Of a stretch of 64,000 bases of DNA, positions 38,149-46,588 are shown one piece after another. The notes beneath the pieces were generated by a model. It searched no databases. It was not told where the DNA came from and saw only the letters and a program-made list of their open reading frames with translations. The stretch covers positions 434,001 through 498,000 of the forward strand of contig CADEFN010000002.1 in the NCBI GenBank assembly GCA_902826615.1, in the 5' to 3' direction. The DNA comes from an uncultured Gemmatimonadota bacterium (GTDB taxonomy: Bacteria > Gemmatimonadota > Gemmatimonadetes > Gemmatimonadales > Gemmatimonadaceae). How positions within the stretch are numbered: position 1 is the first letter of the stretch; every line of letters begins with the position of its first letter. A program made the translations under genes and the position numbers.

Positions 38149-39558
38149 ATGACCTCCCCGGCACTCCCCACCGACCTCGTAGTCATCGGCGGCGGCCCCG
38201 GCGGCTACGTCGCCTCCATTCGCGCGGCCCAGCTTGGTCTCTCCACCGTCTGTGTGGAATACGACAAAACTCTCGGCGGCACCTGCGTGAACGTGGGGTG
38301 CATCCCCTCCAAAGCGCTCCTCCAGTCGTCGGAGCACTACGAGTTCTCCCGGCTTCACGCCCACGAACATGGGCTCACCTTCGACGGGCTTCGCTTCGAT
38401 CTCGCCCAGATGATGAAGCGAAAGGACGAAGTGGTGAGCTCCAACACCCGCGGCGTCGAATTCCTCTTCAAGAAGAACAAGGTCACGTGGGCCAAGGGCA
38501 CCGGCACCCTGCGCCCCGGCAACCTGGTCGACGTCACCGCGGCCGACGGCTCAGTCACCACCTACCAGGCCGGCAACGTCATCATTGCCACGGGTTCGGT
38601 GCCCATCGAACTCCCCTTCCTCAAGTTCGATGAACGGCGGGTGCTTTCCAACGTCGGAGCCCTCACCATACCAGAGGTGCCGCGACACCTCGTGGTGATT
38701 GGCGGTGGTGTCATCGGCCTGGAGCTCGGGAGTGTCTGGCGGCGCCTCGGCGCGAAGGTCACCGTCGTGGAGTTGATGCCGAACATCCTCCCCGGAAACG
38801 ACGACGAGATCGTGAAGGAGGCCGACCGCATTTTCCGCCGGCAGGGCCTCGACCTCCGCGTCGGGACGAAAGTGACCGGCGCCGAGGTGCATGATGCCGG
38901 TGTGCGCGTGCACGTGGAGCGTGATGGCGCCACTGAAATCCTCGACGCCGACTATGTCCTGGTATCGGTGGGTCGCAAACCCGTTATGCATGGCATCGAT
39001 GCCGCCTCGTTAGGTCTGGCGCTTGGCAAACGCGGCGAAGTCGTCGTGAACGACCAGATGAAGACCAATCTTCCCGGCGTCTACGCCATTGGCGACGTGG
39101 TGGGAGGAAAGCTCCTCGCCCACAAGGCCGAGGAGGAAGGGGTGATTGCCGCCGAGGTCATCGCCGGCAAGCCCGTGCACATGCACTACCACTCGATGCC
39201 GGCCATCGTGTACACCTGGCCAGAAGTGGCCACGGTTGGTCTCACGGAGCAGGAAGTGAAGGCGTCGGGTCGCCAGTACAAGACGGGCAAGTTCCCCTTC
39301 TCCGCCAACGGCCGTGCCCGCACGATGGGTGAGACCAATGGCTTCGTGAAGTTCATCGCAGATGCCACCACCGACGAACTCCTTGGTTGCCACATGATCG
39401 GGCCGAATGTGTCGGATCTTCTGGCCGAGGTGGTGCTGGCCTTTGAATACCGGGGGTCGTCGGAGGACCTGGCCATCACCGTCCACTCACACCCCACTCT
39501 GTCCGAAGTCACCAAGGAAGCCGCCCTGGCCGTGCTGGGCAGAGCTATTCACATCTGA
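38149..39558 (+). CDS. lpdA: Dihydrolipoyl dehydrogenase (E3)
   Basis: A 469-residue flavoprotein disulfide reductase that reoxidises dihydrolipoamide in 2-oxoacid dehydrogenase complexes. FAD-binding VVIGGGPGGYVASIRAAQLG, redox-active Cys46 and Cys51 in GGTCVNVGCIPSK, NAD-binding HLVVIGGGVIGLELGSVWRRLG, YAIGDVVGGKLLAHKAEEEG, and the dimer-interface catalytic pair His448/Glu453 in HSHPTLSE are all present. The ATG at 38149 follows the terminator and avoids a 40-residue upstream extension. It serves the E2 at 36130 and possibly other complexes. Confidence 0.95.
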   Translation: MTSPALPTDLVVIGGGPGGYVASIRAAQLGLSTVCVEYDKTLGGTCVNVGCIPSKALLQSSEHYEFSRLHAHEHGLTFDGLRFDLAQMMKRKDEVVSSNTRGVEFLFKKNKVTWAKGTGTLRPGNLVDVTAADGSVTTYQAGNVIIATGSVPIELPFLKFDERRVLSNVGALTIPEVPRHLVVIGGGVIGLELGSVWRRLGAKVTVVELMPNILPGNDDEIVKEADRIFRRQGLDLRVGTKVTGAEVHDAGVRVHVERDGATEILDADYVLVSVGRKPVMHGIDAASLGLALGKRGEVVVNDQMKTNLPGVYAIGDVVGGKLLAHKAEEEGVIAAEVIAGKPVHMHYHSMPAIVYTWPEVATVGLTEQEVKASGRQYKTGKFPFSANGRARTMGETNGFVKFIADATTDELLGCHMIGPNVSDLLAEVVLAFEYRGSSEDLAITVHSHPTLSEVTKEAALAVLGRAIHI

Positions 39559-39568
39559 CGCCGCACGC

Positions 39569-39599
39569 GGGCCTCCCGACGACGAGCGTCAGGAGGCCC
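39569..39599 (+). terminator. Hairpin after lpdA
   Basis: 8-bp arms GGGCCTCC/GGAGGCCC, eleven bases beyond the lpdA stop, without a clear T tract. Likely a weak or Rho-assisted stop. Confidence 0.45.
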
Positions 39600-39715
39600 C
39601 TGGGTCAGGTGTTCGCTCCTTGCGGTACCGCGTCCCCTACACAGCTTCACAGCAGCCGCCCGCGTCGCACCTGTCGCTCGTAGCGCCTGCTTCGCCCCTG
39701 ACTCCCAGATCACAT

Positions 39716-40837
39716 ATGACCTCGACCCTTCCCGAAACTCCCGGCGTTCTCGCGCCCCCGTTCGGACGCTTCTTTCTCCCCGGTCCGACCGAAGTCAGGC
39801 ACGACGTTCTCCACGCCATGACGCAGCAGATGATTGCGCATCGCGGCAAAGGGATCGAAGACCTGATGGCCCGAGTGGCCCCCCGGCTCCAGTCCGTTTT
39901 TCGCACCACCCGCCCGGTTTACACCTCCACCTCGTCCGCGACCGGTCTCATGGAAGCGGGAGTGCGGAACGCCGTGCGTGAGCGAGTGCTCTGCCTGATC
40001 AACGGCTCCTTCTCCGAGCGCTTCTACAAGGCGGCCGTGAATTCGGGGATCGCTGCCGACAAACTCGAGATTCCTTTCGGCCACTACCACTCCCCCGATA
40101 TGGTGGCGGAGGCGCTGAAGAAAAACAGTTACGACGTGGTCACCGTGGTGCATAGCGAGACCTCGACCGGTGTGCTCAACCCCATCGCCGACATTGCAAA
40201 GGTGGTGCACGCCGCAGGCGACGTGGTCCTCGTGGTCGATACGGTGTCGTCGATGGCCGCTGCCGCCGTGGAGTGCGACGCCTGGGACCTCGACTACGTT
40301 CTGACTGGTTCACAGAAAGCGATGGCGCTCCCCTCGGGGCTCGCCTTCTGTACAGCGAACGATCGGGTGATGGCCCGCGCGAAGGAAAGCAAACGTCGCG
40401 GTCTCTATTTCGACCTCCTCGAGTTCGACGAGTACTACAAGAAGAATCAGTCGCCCAATACGCCCGCGGTCTCGCTCCTCTACGCCCTCGACGTGCAGTT
40501 GGCGCACATGGAACGGGAAGGGATGGCGGCCCGATGGGCGCGTCACACCGCCATGGCCGAACGGACCTGGGCATGGACTCGCGACCTCGGCGAAAAGACC
40601 GGCATTCGCCTCTTTGCCCCTGAGGGCTATCGCGCCCCGGGTGTCACCTGCATCACCGTCCCGCAAGGCAAAACCGGATCGGGGGTGGCCAGCGCCATGA
40701 AGGCAAAGGGCTTCGTGATCGCCACCGGCTACGGCAAGATGAAGGACGAGATGGTGCGGATTGGGCACATGGGAGACCACACCATGGAGGAGCTGGAGGT
40801 GTTGCTCGGTACGTTAGGCGAGGTAATGACCGCATGA
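39716..40837 (+). CDS. Class V aminotransferase (serine/alanine-glyoxylate family, likely phosphoserine aminotransferase role)
   Basis: A 373-residue PLP enzyme starting with RFFLPGPTEVRHDVLHAM, the typical opening of alanine-glyoxylate/serine-pyruvate aminotransferases. It carries VVTVVHSETSTGVLNPI, the VDTVSSMAAAAVE strand and PLP-Lys201 in TGSQKAMALPSG. Its stop overlaps the ATG of serA in an ATGA arrangement. In several phyla, class V enzymes of this type with a short SerA replace the classical SerC, transaminating 3-phosphohydroxypyruvate. That role is an inference from the coupling. The start codon at 39716 was chosen over a much longer upstream frame that overlaps lpdA. Confidence 0.85.
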   Translation: MTSTLPETPGVLAPPFGRFFLPGPTEVRHDVLHAMTQQMIAHRGKGIEDLMARVAPRLQSVFRTTRPVYTSTSSATGLMEAGVRNAVRERVLCLINGSFSERFYKAAVNSGIAADKLEIPFGHYHSPDMVAEALKKNSYDVVTVVHSETSTGVLNPIADIAKVVHAAGDVVLVVDTVSSMAAAAVECDAWDLDYVLTGSQKAMALPSGLAFCTANDRVMARAKESKRRGLYFDLLEFDEYYKKNQSPNTPAVSLLYALDVQLAHMEREGMAARWARHTAMAERTWAWTRDLGEKTGIRLFAPEGYRAPGVTCITVPQGKTGSGVASAMKAKGFVIATGYGKMKDEMVRIGHMGDHTMEELEVLLGTLGEVMTA

Positions 40838-41811
40838 GCGCACCCTGGGTGGTTCTCGTCGCTGACCAGATCGCTCCCGAAGGGCTGGCGCCACTCGCCA
40901 GTGATTCCCGCTTCACCCTGGTGAAGAAACCCGTCATCTCCGGCGATGAACTGGCGCAGGCCATTGCCACCGCCGACGCGGTGCTGGTCCGCAGTGCCAC
41001 GAAGATCACCCGCGCCTCACTTGCCCACGCCGACCGCCTGCGCTGTATTGGCCGGGCCGGTGTGGGTGTGGACACCATCGATGTCGAGGCGGCGTCGGAG
41101 CGCGGGATTGCTGTGCTTACCGCCCCGGCCGGCAACACGGTGTCGGCCGCCGAGCTGACGATGGCGTTGCTGCTCTCGCTGGCGAGAAAGATTCCGGCCG
41201 CCGATCGCTCCATGCGGGCCGGCGAGTGGGAACGCAAAGCCTTCATGGGCTTCGAACTGCACGGCAAGACCCTGGGCCTGGTGGGCGCGGGACGAATTGG
41301 CGGGCAGGTGGCCAAACGTGCCCGTGCCTTCGGCATGCACGTGATTGTCTACGACCCGTGGCTCACCGCCGCGCGCGCCCAGGAGCTGGACGTCTCCCTT
41401 GCCACACTCGACGAGGTACTCACGACGTCGCATGTGATTTCAGTGCACGTGCCGCTCACGAGCGCGACCGCCGGGCTTATTGGTGCCGAACAACTGGCAC
41501 GCACCCGCCCTGGCACCGTCTTGCTCAACGTGGCACGCGGTGGCGTGGTGAACGAGGCGGCTCTCCTCGAGGCATTGCAGAACGGGCATCTCGGGGGTGC
41601 AGCACTCGATGTCTACGAAAAGGAACCGCATCCCGCCGACAGCCCATTCCGGACGCTGCCCAACGTGGTGCTGACCCCTCACCTCGGCGCCTCCACTGCG
41701 GAAGCGCAGTTGAACGTGTCGGTCGAGATTGCAGAAGCGGTGCGCAATTTCCTGACGAGCGGCGACCTCTCCAACGCGGTGAACAAGGACCGCGTCCGGA
41801 CGCCGGCCTGA
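40834..41811 (+). CDS. serA: D-3-phosphoglycerate dehydrogenase, short form
   Basis: A 325-residue D-2-hydroxyacid dehydrogenase. Catalytic Arg in NVARGGVVNE, Glu in DVYEKEP and His in LTPHLGASTAEAQ, plus the NAD-binding LGLVGAGRIGGQVAKRARAFG, are present. It stops shortly after the nucleotide-binding domain and so lacks the ACT or ASB regulatory domains of longer SerA proteins, which suggests it is not allosterically inhibited by serine. It is translationally coupled to the class V aminotransferase, consistent with the first two steps of serine synthesis. Other D-2-hydroxyacid substrates cannot be excluded. Confidence 0.82.
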   Translation: MSAPWVVLVADQIAPEGLAPLASDSRFTLVKKPVISGDELAQAIATADAVLVRSATKITRASLAHADRLRCIGRAGVGVDTIDVEAASERGIAVLTAPAGNTVSAAELTMALLLSLARKIPAADRSMRAGEWERKAFMGFELHGKTLGLVGAGRIGGQVAKRARAFGMHVIVYDPWLTAARAQELDVSLATLDEVLTTSHVISVHVPLTSATAGLIGAEQLARTRPGTVLLNVARGGVVNEAALLEALQNGHLGGAALDVYEKEPHPADSPFRTLPNVVLTPHLGASTAEAQLNVSVEIAEAVRNFLTSGDLSNAVNKDRVRTPA

Positions 41812-41818
41812 AACACAG

Positions 41819-41848
41819 CACCCCCGGAAGCCGAAGCTCCCGGGGGTG
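41819..41848 (+). terminator. Hairpin terminator after serA
   Basis: 9-bp arms CACCCCCGG/CCGGGGGTG beginning eight bases past the serA stop. It lies between convergent genes and could act for both. The downstream sequence is GT-rich rather than a T run. Confidence 0.55.
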
Positions 41849-41916
41849 TGGTTGGACGGTTCGCTCCCCCCAGAGACGCCGTCCTGAACTGCACCTACCT
41901 GTTCTGATCCTTCCGC

Positions 41917-42696
41917 CTACCCGAGCAAAAGACGGAGCAGGCAGCGGTTGTTCCGTTGTTCTTCGGTGAGCAACGCGAGGATGGCGGCCTTGAGTTCCCG
42001 CTCGGCTTTTTGGACCGCGGTCATGGCGGCGTCTGCCCGGGCAAGGATTTTCCGGATCTCTTCGGCGCTCGCCCCGGCCGCCCGCGCGGCCCGCGCTTCC
42101 TCATGCACTTTCTTGATGGTCTCGAGATGGATTTTCACCGCTTCGGTGAATCGCGTCTTGAGCACGCGGATCTGCTCGATCTGCGCGGCCGTCAGTGACT
42201 TGGCGGCGTCGGCTCGGCATTCTCCGCCGTCGGCGCGGCGGCGGGACGTGATCCAGCTCTGCTGAGCGGGGGTGTAGACCTTCCAGATATCTGCGGCAAG
42301 TTTGGCATGCGCGGCCATGAGACGCCCGTGGATCGGCGCGGCCTTGGCAAGAATCTTTGCGACGTCCTCGCGGGACTGCCCTGCCTTGATGGCGGCCCGG
42401 ACCTCACCTTCAATCGCCTTGAGCGCCGCAAGGTCAGCCGCGTTGGCCTTTTCAAAGGCCGCGTGGAGTGCCTCGATCTGTGCCCGCTGTTCTGCCGAGA
42501 GCTTGAGGCTGTCCGGAAACTCCACACCTCCAATGCCTGCCTTGTCGACCGCGCCCCCGCGGGTATCCGCAAACTGCGAGGCGAGGTCCACTGACAGCTG
42601 ATCGACGTCGCTGACTGCGGCGGGCGCCGTGGGCTCCGAGCTGCAGGCAGCGACGAGCATCAGCGAAACGGCGGCAAGGCTTTTCATCACGCGCAT
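41917..42696 (-). CDS. Spy/CpxP-like periplasmic lipoprotein
   Basis: A 259-residue lipoprotein. Signal with lipobox VAAC (Cys at about 18), followed by a helical, Ala/Lys/Glu-rich protein with repeated LTxxQ-type motifs: LSAEQRAQIEALHAAFEKA (about 73) and LTAAQIEQIRVLKTRF (about 175). These are the signature of Spy/CpxP-family periplasmic chaperone-like proteins, though here the protein is longer and duplicated. AGGAGA lies eight bases before the ATG at 42696, which supports this start. A palindrome-rich region lies upstream (42852-42910). Confidence 0.7.
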   Translation of the reverse strand: MRVMKSLAAVSLMLVAACSSEPTAPAAVSDVDQLSVDLASQFADTRGGAVDKAGIGGVEFPDSLKLSAEQRAQIEALHAAFEKANAADLAALKAIEGEVRAAIKAGQSREDVAKILAKAAPIHGRLMAAHAKLAADIWKVYTPAQQSWITSRRRADGGECRADAAKSLTAAQIEQIRVLKTRFTEAVKIHLETIKKVHEEARAARAAGASAEEIRKILARADAAMTAVQKAERELKAAILALLTEEQRNNRCLLRLLLG

Positions 42697-42851
42697 GAAC
42701 GATCTCTCCTGCGGCACACGGGGGTGGAGCCGTGTACGCGCTCTGGGTCAGACGTGGGTGTTCGCGTTTCGTTAAGGCCATCCCGAAATCGCGCAGTGTC
42801 CTTGTGACACCGCCATGCCGCGCCCCCCCTGACAGCCGTAATGACGGCATT

Positions 42852-42885
42852 CCGGGGACGGACAAAACGACATGTCGTTCCCCGG
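42852..42885. repeat. Nested palindrome upstream of the Spy-like lipoprotein gene
   Basis: An outer inverted repeat CCGGGGA/TCCCCGG (42852-42858 and 42879-42885) encloses the perfect 14-bp palindrome AACGACATGTCGTT at 42866-42879 (one base shared). Possible operator or transcription-stop structure; it lies about 160 bases upstream of the lipoprotein start. Confidence 0.4.
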
Positions 42886-42892
42886 GCACACA

Positions 42893-42910
42893 CCCCCGCG
42901 TTGGCGGGGG
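42893..42910 (-). terminator. Hairpin after the PEP-mutase-family gene
   Basis: 7-bp arms CCCCCGC/GCGGGGG with loop GTTG, 15 bases beyond the stop at 42925. No T tract on the minus strand (GTGTGTGCCC), so termination is uncertain. Confidence 0.4.
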
Positions 42911-42924
42911 AGACGGCGCAGTGA

Positions 42925-43746
42925 TCAGTGCAACCCGAAGAAGTCGTCCATGCCCGTGGCCGCATCAGCAAAGCCATCGAACGTCCCTTGGGCCGCCAAC
43001 ATACGCGCAGCGCGAAAGAAGCCTCCCCACGCCGCACGGGCCAGCGCACCACCCACACTCACCCGGCGCACACCAAGCGCGGCCGCCTCGGCGATACTCA
43101 TGCTCCGGTGCGAAGCAAGCAGGAGGTTCACCGGCTTTGGGGCCACCGCATCAACCACGGTCCGGATCTGTTCAGGCGTCGTTAGGCCCGGCGCGTACAG
43201 ACAATCGGCACCGGCCTCGGCATACGCGCGCAACCGCCGCACCGTCTCATCGAGGTCGTTCACGCCGACAATGAAACATTCGGCGCGCCCAACAAGCAGT
43301 GTATCTCCTCCGGCCCTGTCGATGGCCTCGCGTGCCGCGCGCAGCCGCGCGACCGACTCGTCCATGGGAAACAGGGGACGCGACGCGTCGCCAGTGGAGT
43401 CTTCTATTGAAAGACCCGCCACACCCGTTTCCACGGCGAGTCGCACACTCTCCGCCACCGCTTCGGGAGTGGCGCCAAAGCCATTCTCAAAGTCCGCGTT
43501 GACGGGAATTGTGGTGGCACTCACCAGCTGCCGCAGATGATCGAGCACCGCGTCGCGCGCCATCGTATTGTCGGGGCGACCGCGGGACCAGGCAAATCCG
43601 GAGCTCGTGCTGGCCAGCGCCTTGAAGCCAAGTCGTTCCAGCGCCGTCGCGCTCCCCACATCCCATGGATTGGGAATGACAAAGCAACCGGACTCGTGCA
43701 GCTGCCGAAAGGTTGCTCGTCGCGCGGCAATGGTCGGAGAAGTCAT
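42925..43746 (-). CDS. Isocitrate lyase/PEP mutase family protein (methylisocitrate-lyase-like)
   Basis: A 273-residue (beta/alpha)8 enzyme of the ICL/PEPM superfamily. Conserved parts: CFVIPNPWDVGSATALERLGFKALASTSSG near the N terminus, the metal/substrate region IPVNADFENGFG (family 'DxDxGyG' equivalent with Asp and Glu), GLSIEDSTG, and LVGRAECFIVG, which corresponds to the segment after the catalytic Cys of lyases. It lacks the KKCGH-type catalytic Cys loop of true isocitrate lyases, so it belongs to the smaller carbon-carbon/phosphonate hydrolase branch. Reaction unknown. ATG at 43746 is followed by MTSPTIAARR. Confidence 0.8.
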   Translation of the reverse strand: MTSPTIAARRATFRQLHESGCFVIPNPWDVGSATALERLGFKALASTSSGFAWSRGRPDNTMARDAVLDHLRQLVSATTIPVNADFENGFGATPEAVAESVRLAVETGVAGLSIEDSTGDASRPLFPMDESVARLRAAREAIDRAGGDTLLVGRAECFIVGVNDLDETVRRLRAYAEAGADCLYAPGLTTPEQIRTVVDAVAPKPVNLLLASHRSMSIAEAAALGVRRVSVGGALARAAWGGFFRAARMLAAQGTFDGFADAATGMDDFFGLH

Positions 43747-43829
43747 GATTTGATCGGAGCGCTGGTGGTGGACCTCAAGTATGGCGGGCCGCGACCCCGA
43801 ATTGCGCGGGTGGGACCAATCGTGCGCGT

Positions 43830-46502
43830 TTATGCCCCCATCACCAGGCGCAGCGTGACATACTCGTCGCTGTCGCTCCCTGTCGCAGGCATCGTGAGAC
43901 GTAGCACCTGCCACCCTGCCGGATCACGGTCGCCCAGCTGCAAGCCAGGCATCACCACTTCACTCGGCTCCACGGTCACCGCCGAGATGGTCGAGGGACC
44001 ACGCAGCCGCAGCAGGTACGAATGCCGGGCTCGCCCCTGCAGGGTGACGACAAAACGCCCATCGATCATGCGTTCGCTCAGGACACGGAGAGCCGTCGAA
44101 CGATCGCCGATGCGTGCGGCCGGCTCGAGCGCCACCGACTCCCATCCACCCGTCCAGTTGATCCCCATCCGTACCCGCTCACGCATGCGGGTGGTCTGCG
44201 GCACCACCATCGCTCCTGGGTATCGGAGTGTGTCCGGAGCAGCCGCCATGGTCACCACGCCAGTCGCGCCTAACGGGAGTGCCGGAGCAAAGGTCACATC
44301 GATCGGGTGCCCGGCATCGCCACTGCTGCGCCATACCTCTGCCAGATAACTCCCAGCCTTGCGACGGATCACCGCGTTCACCCGTTCCTTCCCGACCGCA
44401 ATGCCATCGACGCGCACCGAATCCCAGTCGGCGGGCAGCCGCGGGGCGAGGATGAGCTTGCCCGCGGGCGCATCGACATCGATGCCTAACAAGCCTCGGA
44501 CCAGCGGGGTGATCACCATCGACGTCGCAAAAAACTGATGCGGCACGGCGGTATCCAGCGGCTTGTACACCCGGCCGGAGATCACCTCGGGGTTGCGTCC
44601 CATGGCCTCGTCGAATCCCGTGCGGGCGATCGCCTCGAGCGCAAAACGTCCGGCCGACGCATTGAAGTATCGATACTGCGCGAGCGCCACCCATCCCGTG
44701 ACAAAGGGCCAGACCGCACCATTGTTGTAGTGCAACGGATCAAAGAGCGAGCTGCTGGCCGCGAGGGGGCGCGCGCCCCAGTCGGTCATGATCGCGGCGC
44801 CCGCCAGCCGCTCGGCCATGGCGGCGCCTTTCACCGGATCAAAGGAGTCAAAGCTCATCGCGGTCGCCGGCCACGCGGTGAGATTCTCGTTCACGGCACC
44901 CTTCTCCAGCAGGGCAAAGGCGTACTGCTGCTGCGCGGGCATCCAGAACCGTGACTCGATGGTCCGCTGTGCCTTCTGTCGTGTGCTCCGGGCCTCGGCG
45001 GCCATCGCCGGCTCGCGCATCACCTCGGCCATTCGCGCAAATCGCTCCAGTGCGGCAATCCAGACGCCGCTCAGGTATACGTCCGACACAATGCCGGCCT
45101 GCAAGTCGCCCACCTCGAGCGCCCCGGCACCAGCAATGGTGTTTTCCATGAGTCCGTCACCGTCGCTATCCGCCTTGCGTGACCAGTCGTACGCTTTGCG
45201 GATGTTGGGCCACAACTCACGCACCAGCGCGGTGTCGGCGGTCTGTTTCCAGTATTCCCCAAACGCCAGCAGCCAGAACGGTGTGGTGTCTCCATGATAA
45301 AACGCGTAGGGGTACGCCCCGAACCAGTCGATTTTTGCGGCGCCCTGGGAGATTTCGTGGGTAATCTTGCCATCGGCGCGCTGATACTTCGCGAAGAAGC
45401 GAAAGACCCCGTCACGCACGAGATCACTCTGGCCTATCGCGCTCATGGCGAAGGAGTTGATGGCGGCATCGCCACCAAAGAACCAGCCGAAACCGGGCCG
45501 ATCACTGGCACTGCCCGACAACCCGTACCCGGCCACCAGCCCGCACCCCAAATCGGGATTGCACACCATCGACTCGTCGAGATTCACCTTGGCCCAGTCA
45601 TACGCCGAGTTGAGCAGGGGGCTCGGTGTCCAGATCCGCATGGTGGTGGCACGAATGGCCGCAGCATGATCGAGCCGCTTGCGCCATTCGTCCTGAATGC
45701 CCTGGGGCGTGAGCAGCCGGTCGTACAACGCTCTGGCCGAGTCACGTGGCATCTCACCGCCGGCCAGCACGATGGGGATGTAGGCCTGATGCACGTTGAT
45801 GTTGCCACCCGGCGGCTCGCCAAGCCGCGGCTCGGTGTACCGCTGACCGGCATCGCCGACGGCAATGGCAAATTGCGGTGGGGCGGCGGCCAGCATGTGG
45901 GCCGGCACGTCCGAGGCGCGGGTGACGGCCGGTGAGCCCAGGAAAGCGTTGACCTTTCGGCGGCTTTCGGAAAAGAGAAAGGCCTTGGCGCTTGCGTTCC
46001 AGGCGACGTACTGTCCACCTAACGATGCCGGCCACGCCAGATGGATGTCGGGCCGGAACGAGGCGATGATCTCCATGGGCCGCACGGCGTCGACCTCGAG
46101 CAGCATGATCACCGCCGGCTGATCGAGGCTGCTGAAAATCGTCTGCCGGACGGTGAACGTTTCGTACGCGTACTCGATGGTCACCCCTTCCGGGCGCACC
46201 GAGACCGAGCGCGCGACATCACGCGCCGGAATGGGCTGGGTGTACTTTGGCACCCGGAATTCGAGCTGGAAGTCGTGCAGCCACTTGTAGGGCCACGACC
46301 AGAGTTCGAGTCTGCCATCCTCCGTGCCCATGGCGATGGCGCGCCGGCCCGCCGACGCCAGATAGGCGTTAGGTCTGGCGTCGCCGCGGAGCACCAAGGG
46401 AGACTGCCCGAGCGGAAACCAGGGCACCGTCTGGGCCACGGTGGGGCTGGGCGCCAGGAGCGCGATCACCGCGAGAGTGACAGTTGGGACGAGCCGCTGC
46501 AT
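43830..46502 (-). CDS. Secreted (alpha/alpha)6-barrel glycosidase-like protein
   Basis: An 890-residue protein with a signal peptide (1-23, ending SPTVAQ). Residues 30-250 form a beta-rich N-terminal domain; residues about 280-660 form an (alpha/alpha)6 barrel with SAYDWAKVNLDES, PGFGWFFGGDAAINSFAMSAIG, RKADSDGDGLMENTIAG and YNNGAVWPFVTGWVALAQ, similar to glycogen-debranching/GH63/GH15-type enzymes. A C-terminal beta domain closes the molecule. Asp in GGDAAIN and Glu around LEVGDLQ are candidate catalytic acids, but I cannot be sure which family. It is divergent from the serine hydrolase at 46589 (86 bases apart). Confidence 0.75.
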   Translation of the reverse strand: MQRLVPTVTLAVIALLAPSPTVAQTVPWFPLGQSPLVLRGDARPNAYLASAGRRAIAMGTEDGRLELWSWPYKWLHDFQLEFRVPKYTQPIPARDVARSVSVRPEGVTIEYAYETFTVRQTIFSSLDQPAVIMLLEVDAVRPMEIIASFRPDIHLAWPASLGGQYVAWNASAKAFLFSESRRKVNAFLGSPAVTRASDVPAHMLAAAPPQFAIAVGDAGQRYTEPRLGEPPGGNINVHQAYIPIVLAGGEMPRDSARALYDRLLTPQGIQDEWRKRLDHAAAIRATTMRIWTPSPLLNSAYDWAKVNLDESMVCNPDLGCGLVAGYGLSGSASDRPGFGWFFGGDAAINSFAMSAIGQSDLVRDGVFRFFAKYQRADGKITHEISQGAAKIDWFGAYPYAFYHGDTTPFWLLAFGEYWKQTADTALVRELWPNIRKAYDWSRKADSDGDGLMENTIAGAGALEVGDLQAGIVSDVYLSGVWIAALERFARMAEVMREPAMAAEARSTRQKAQRTIESRFWMPAQQQYAFALLEKGAVNENLTAWPATAMSFDSFDPVKGAAMAERLAGAAIMTDWGARPLAASSSLFDPLHYNNGAVWPFVTGWVALAQYRYFNASAGRFALEAIARTGFDEAMGRNPEVISGRVYKPLDTAVPHQFFATSMVITPLVRGLLGIDVDAPAGKLILAPRLPADWDSVRVDGIAVGKERVNAVIRRKAGSYLAEVWRSSGDAGHPIDVTFAPALPLGATGVVTMAAAPDTLRYPGAMVVPQTTRMRERVRMGINWTGGWESVALEPAARIGDRSTALRVLSERMIDGRFVVTLQGRARHSYLLRLRGPSTISAVTVEPSEVVMPGLQLGDRDPAGWQVLRLTMPATGSDSDEYVTLRLVMGA

Positions 46503-46588
46503 GCTGAACCGGGAGACAGAGCCCGGAATGTGGATGCCGCGCCTTCCGGCGTCTATCCTTCACCCCACCCACCCTCCTCGAACTTCCT

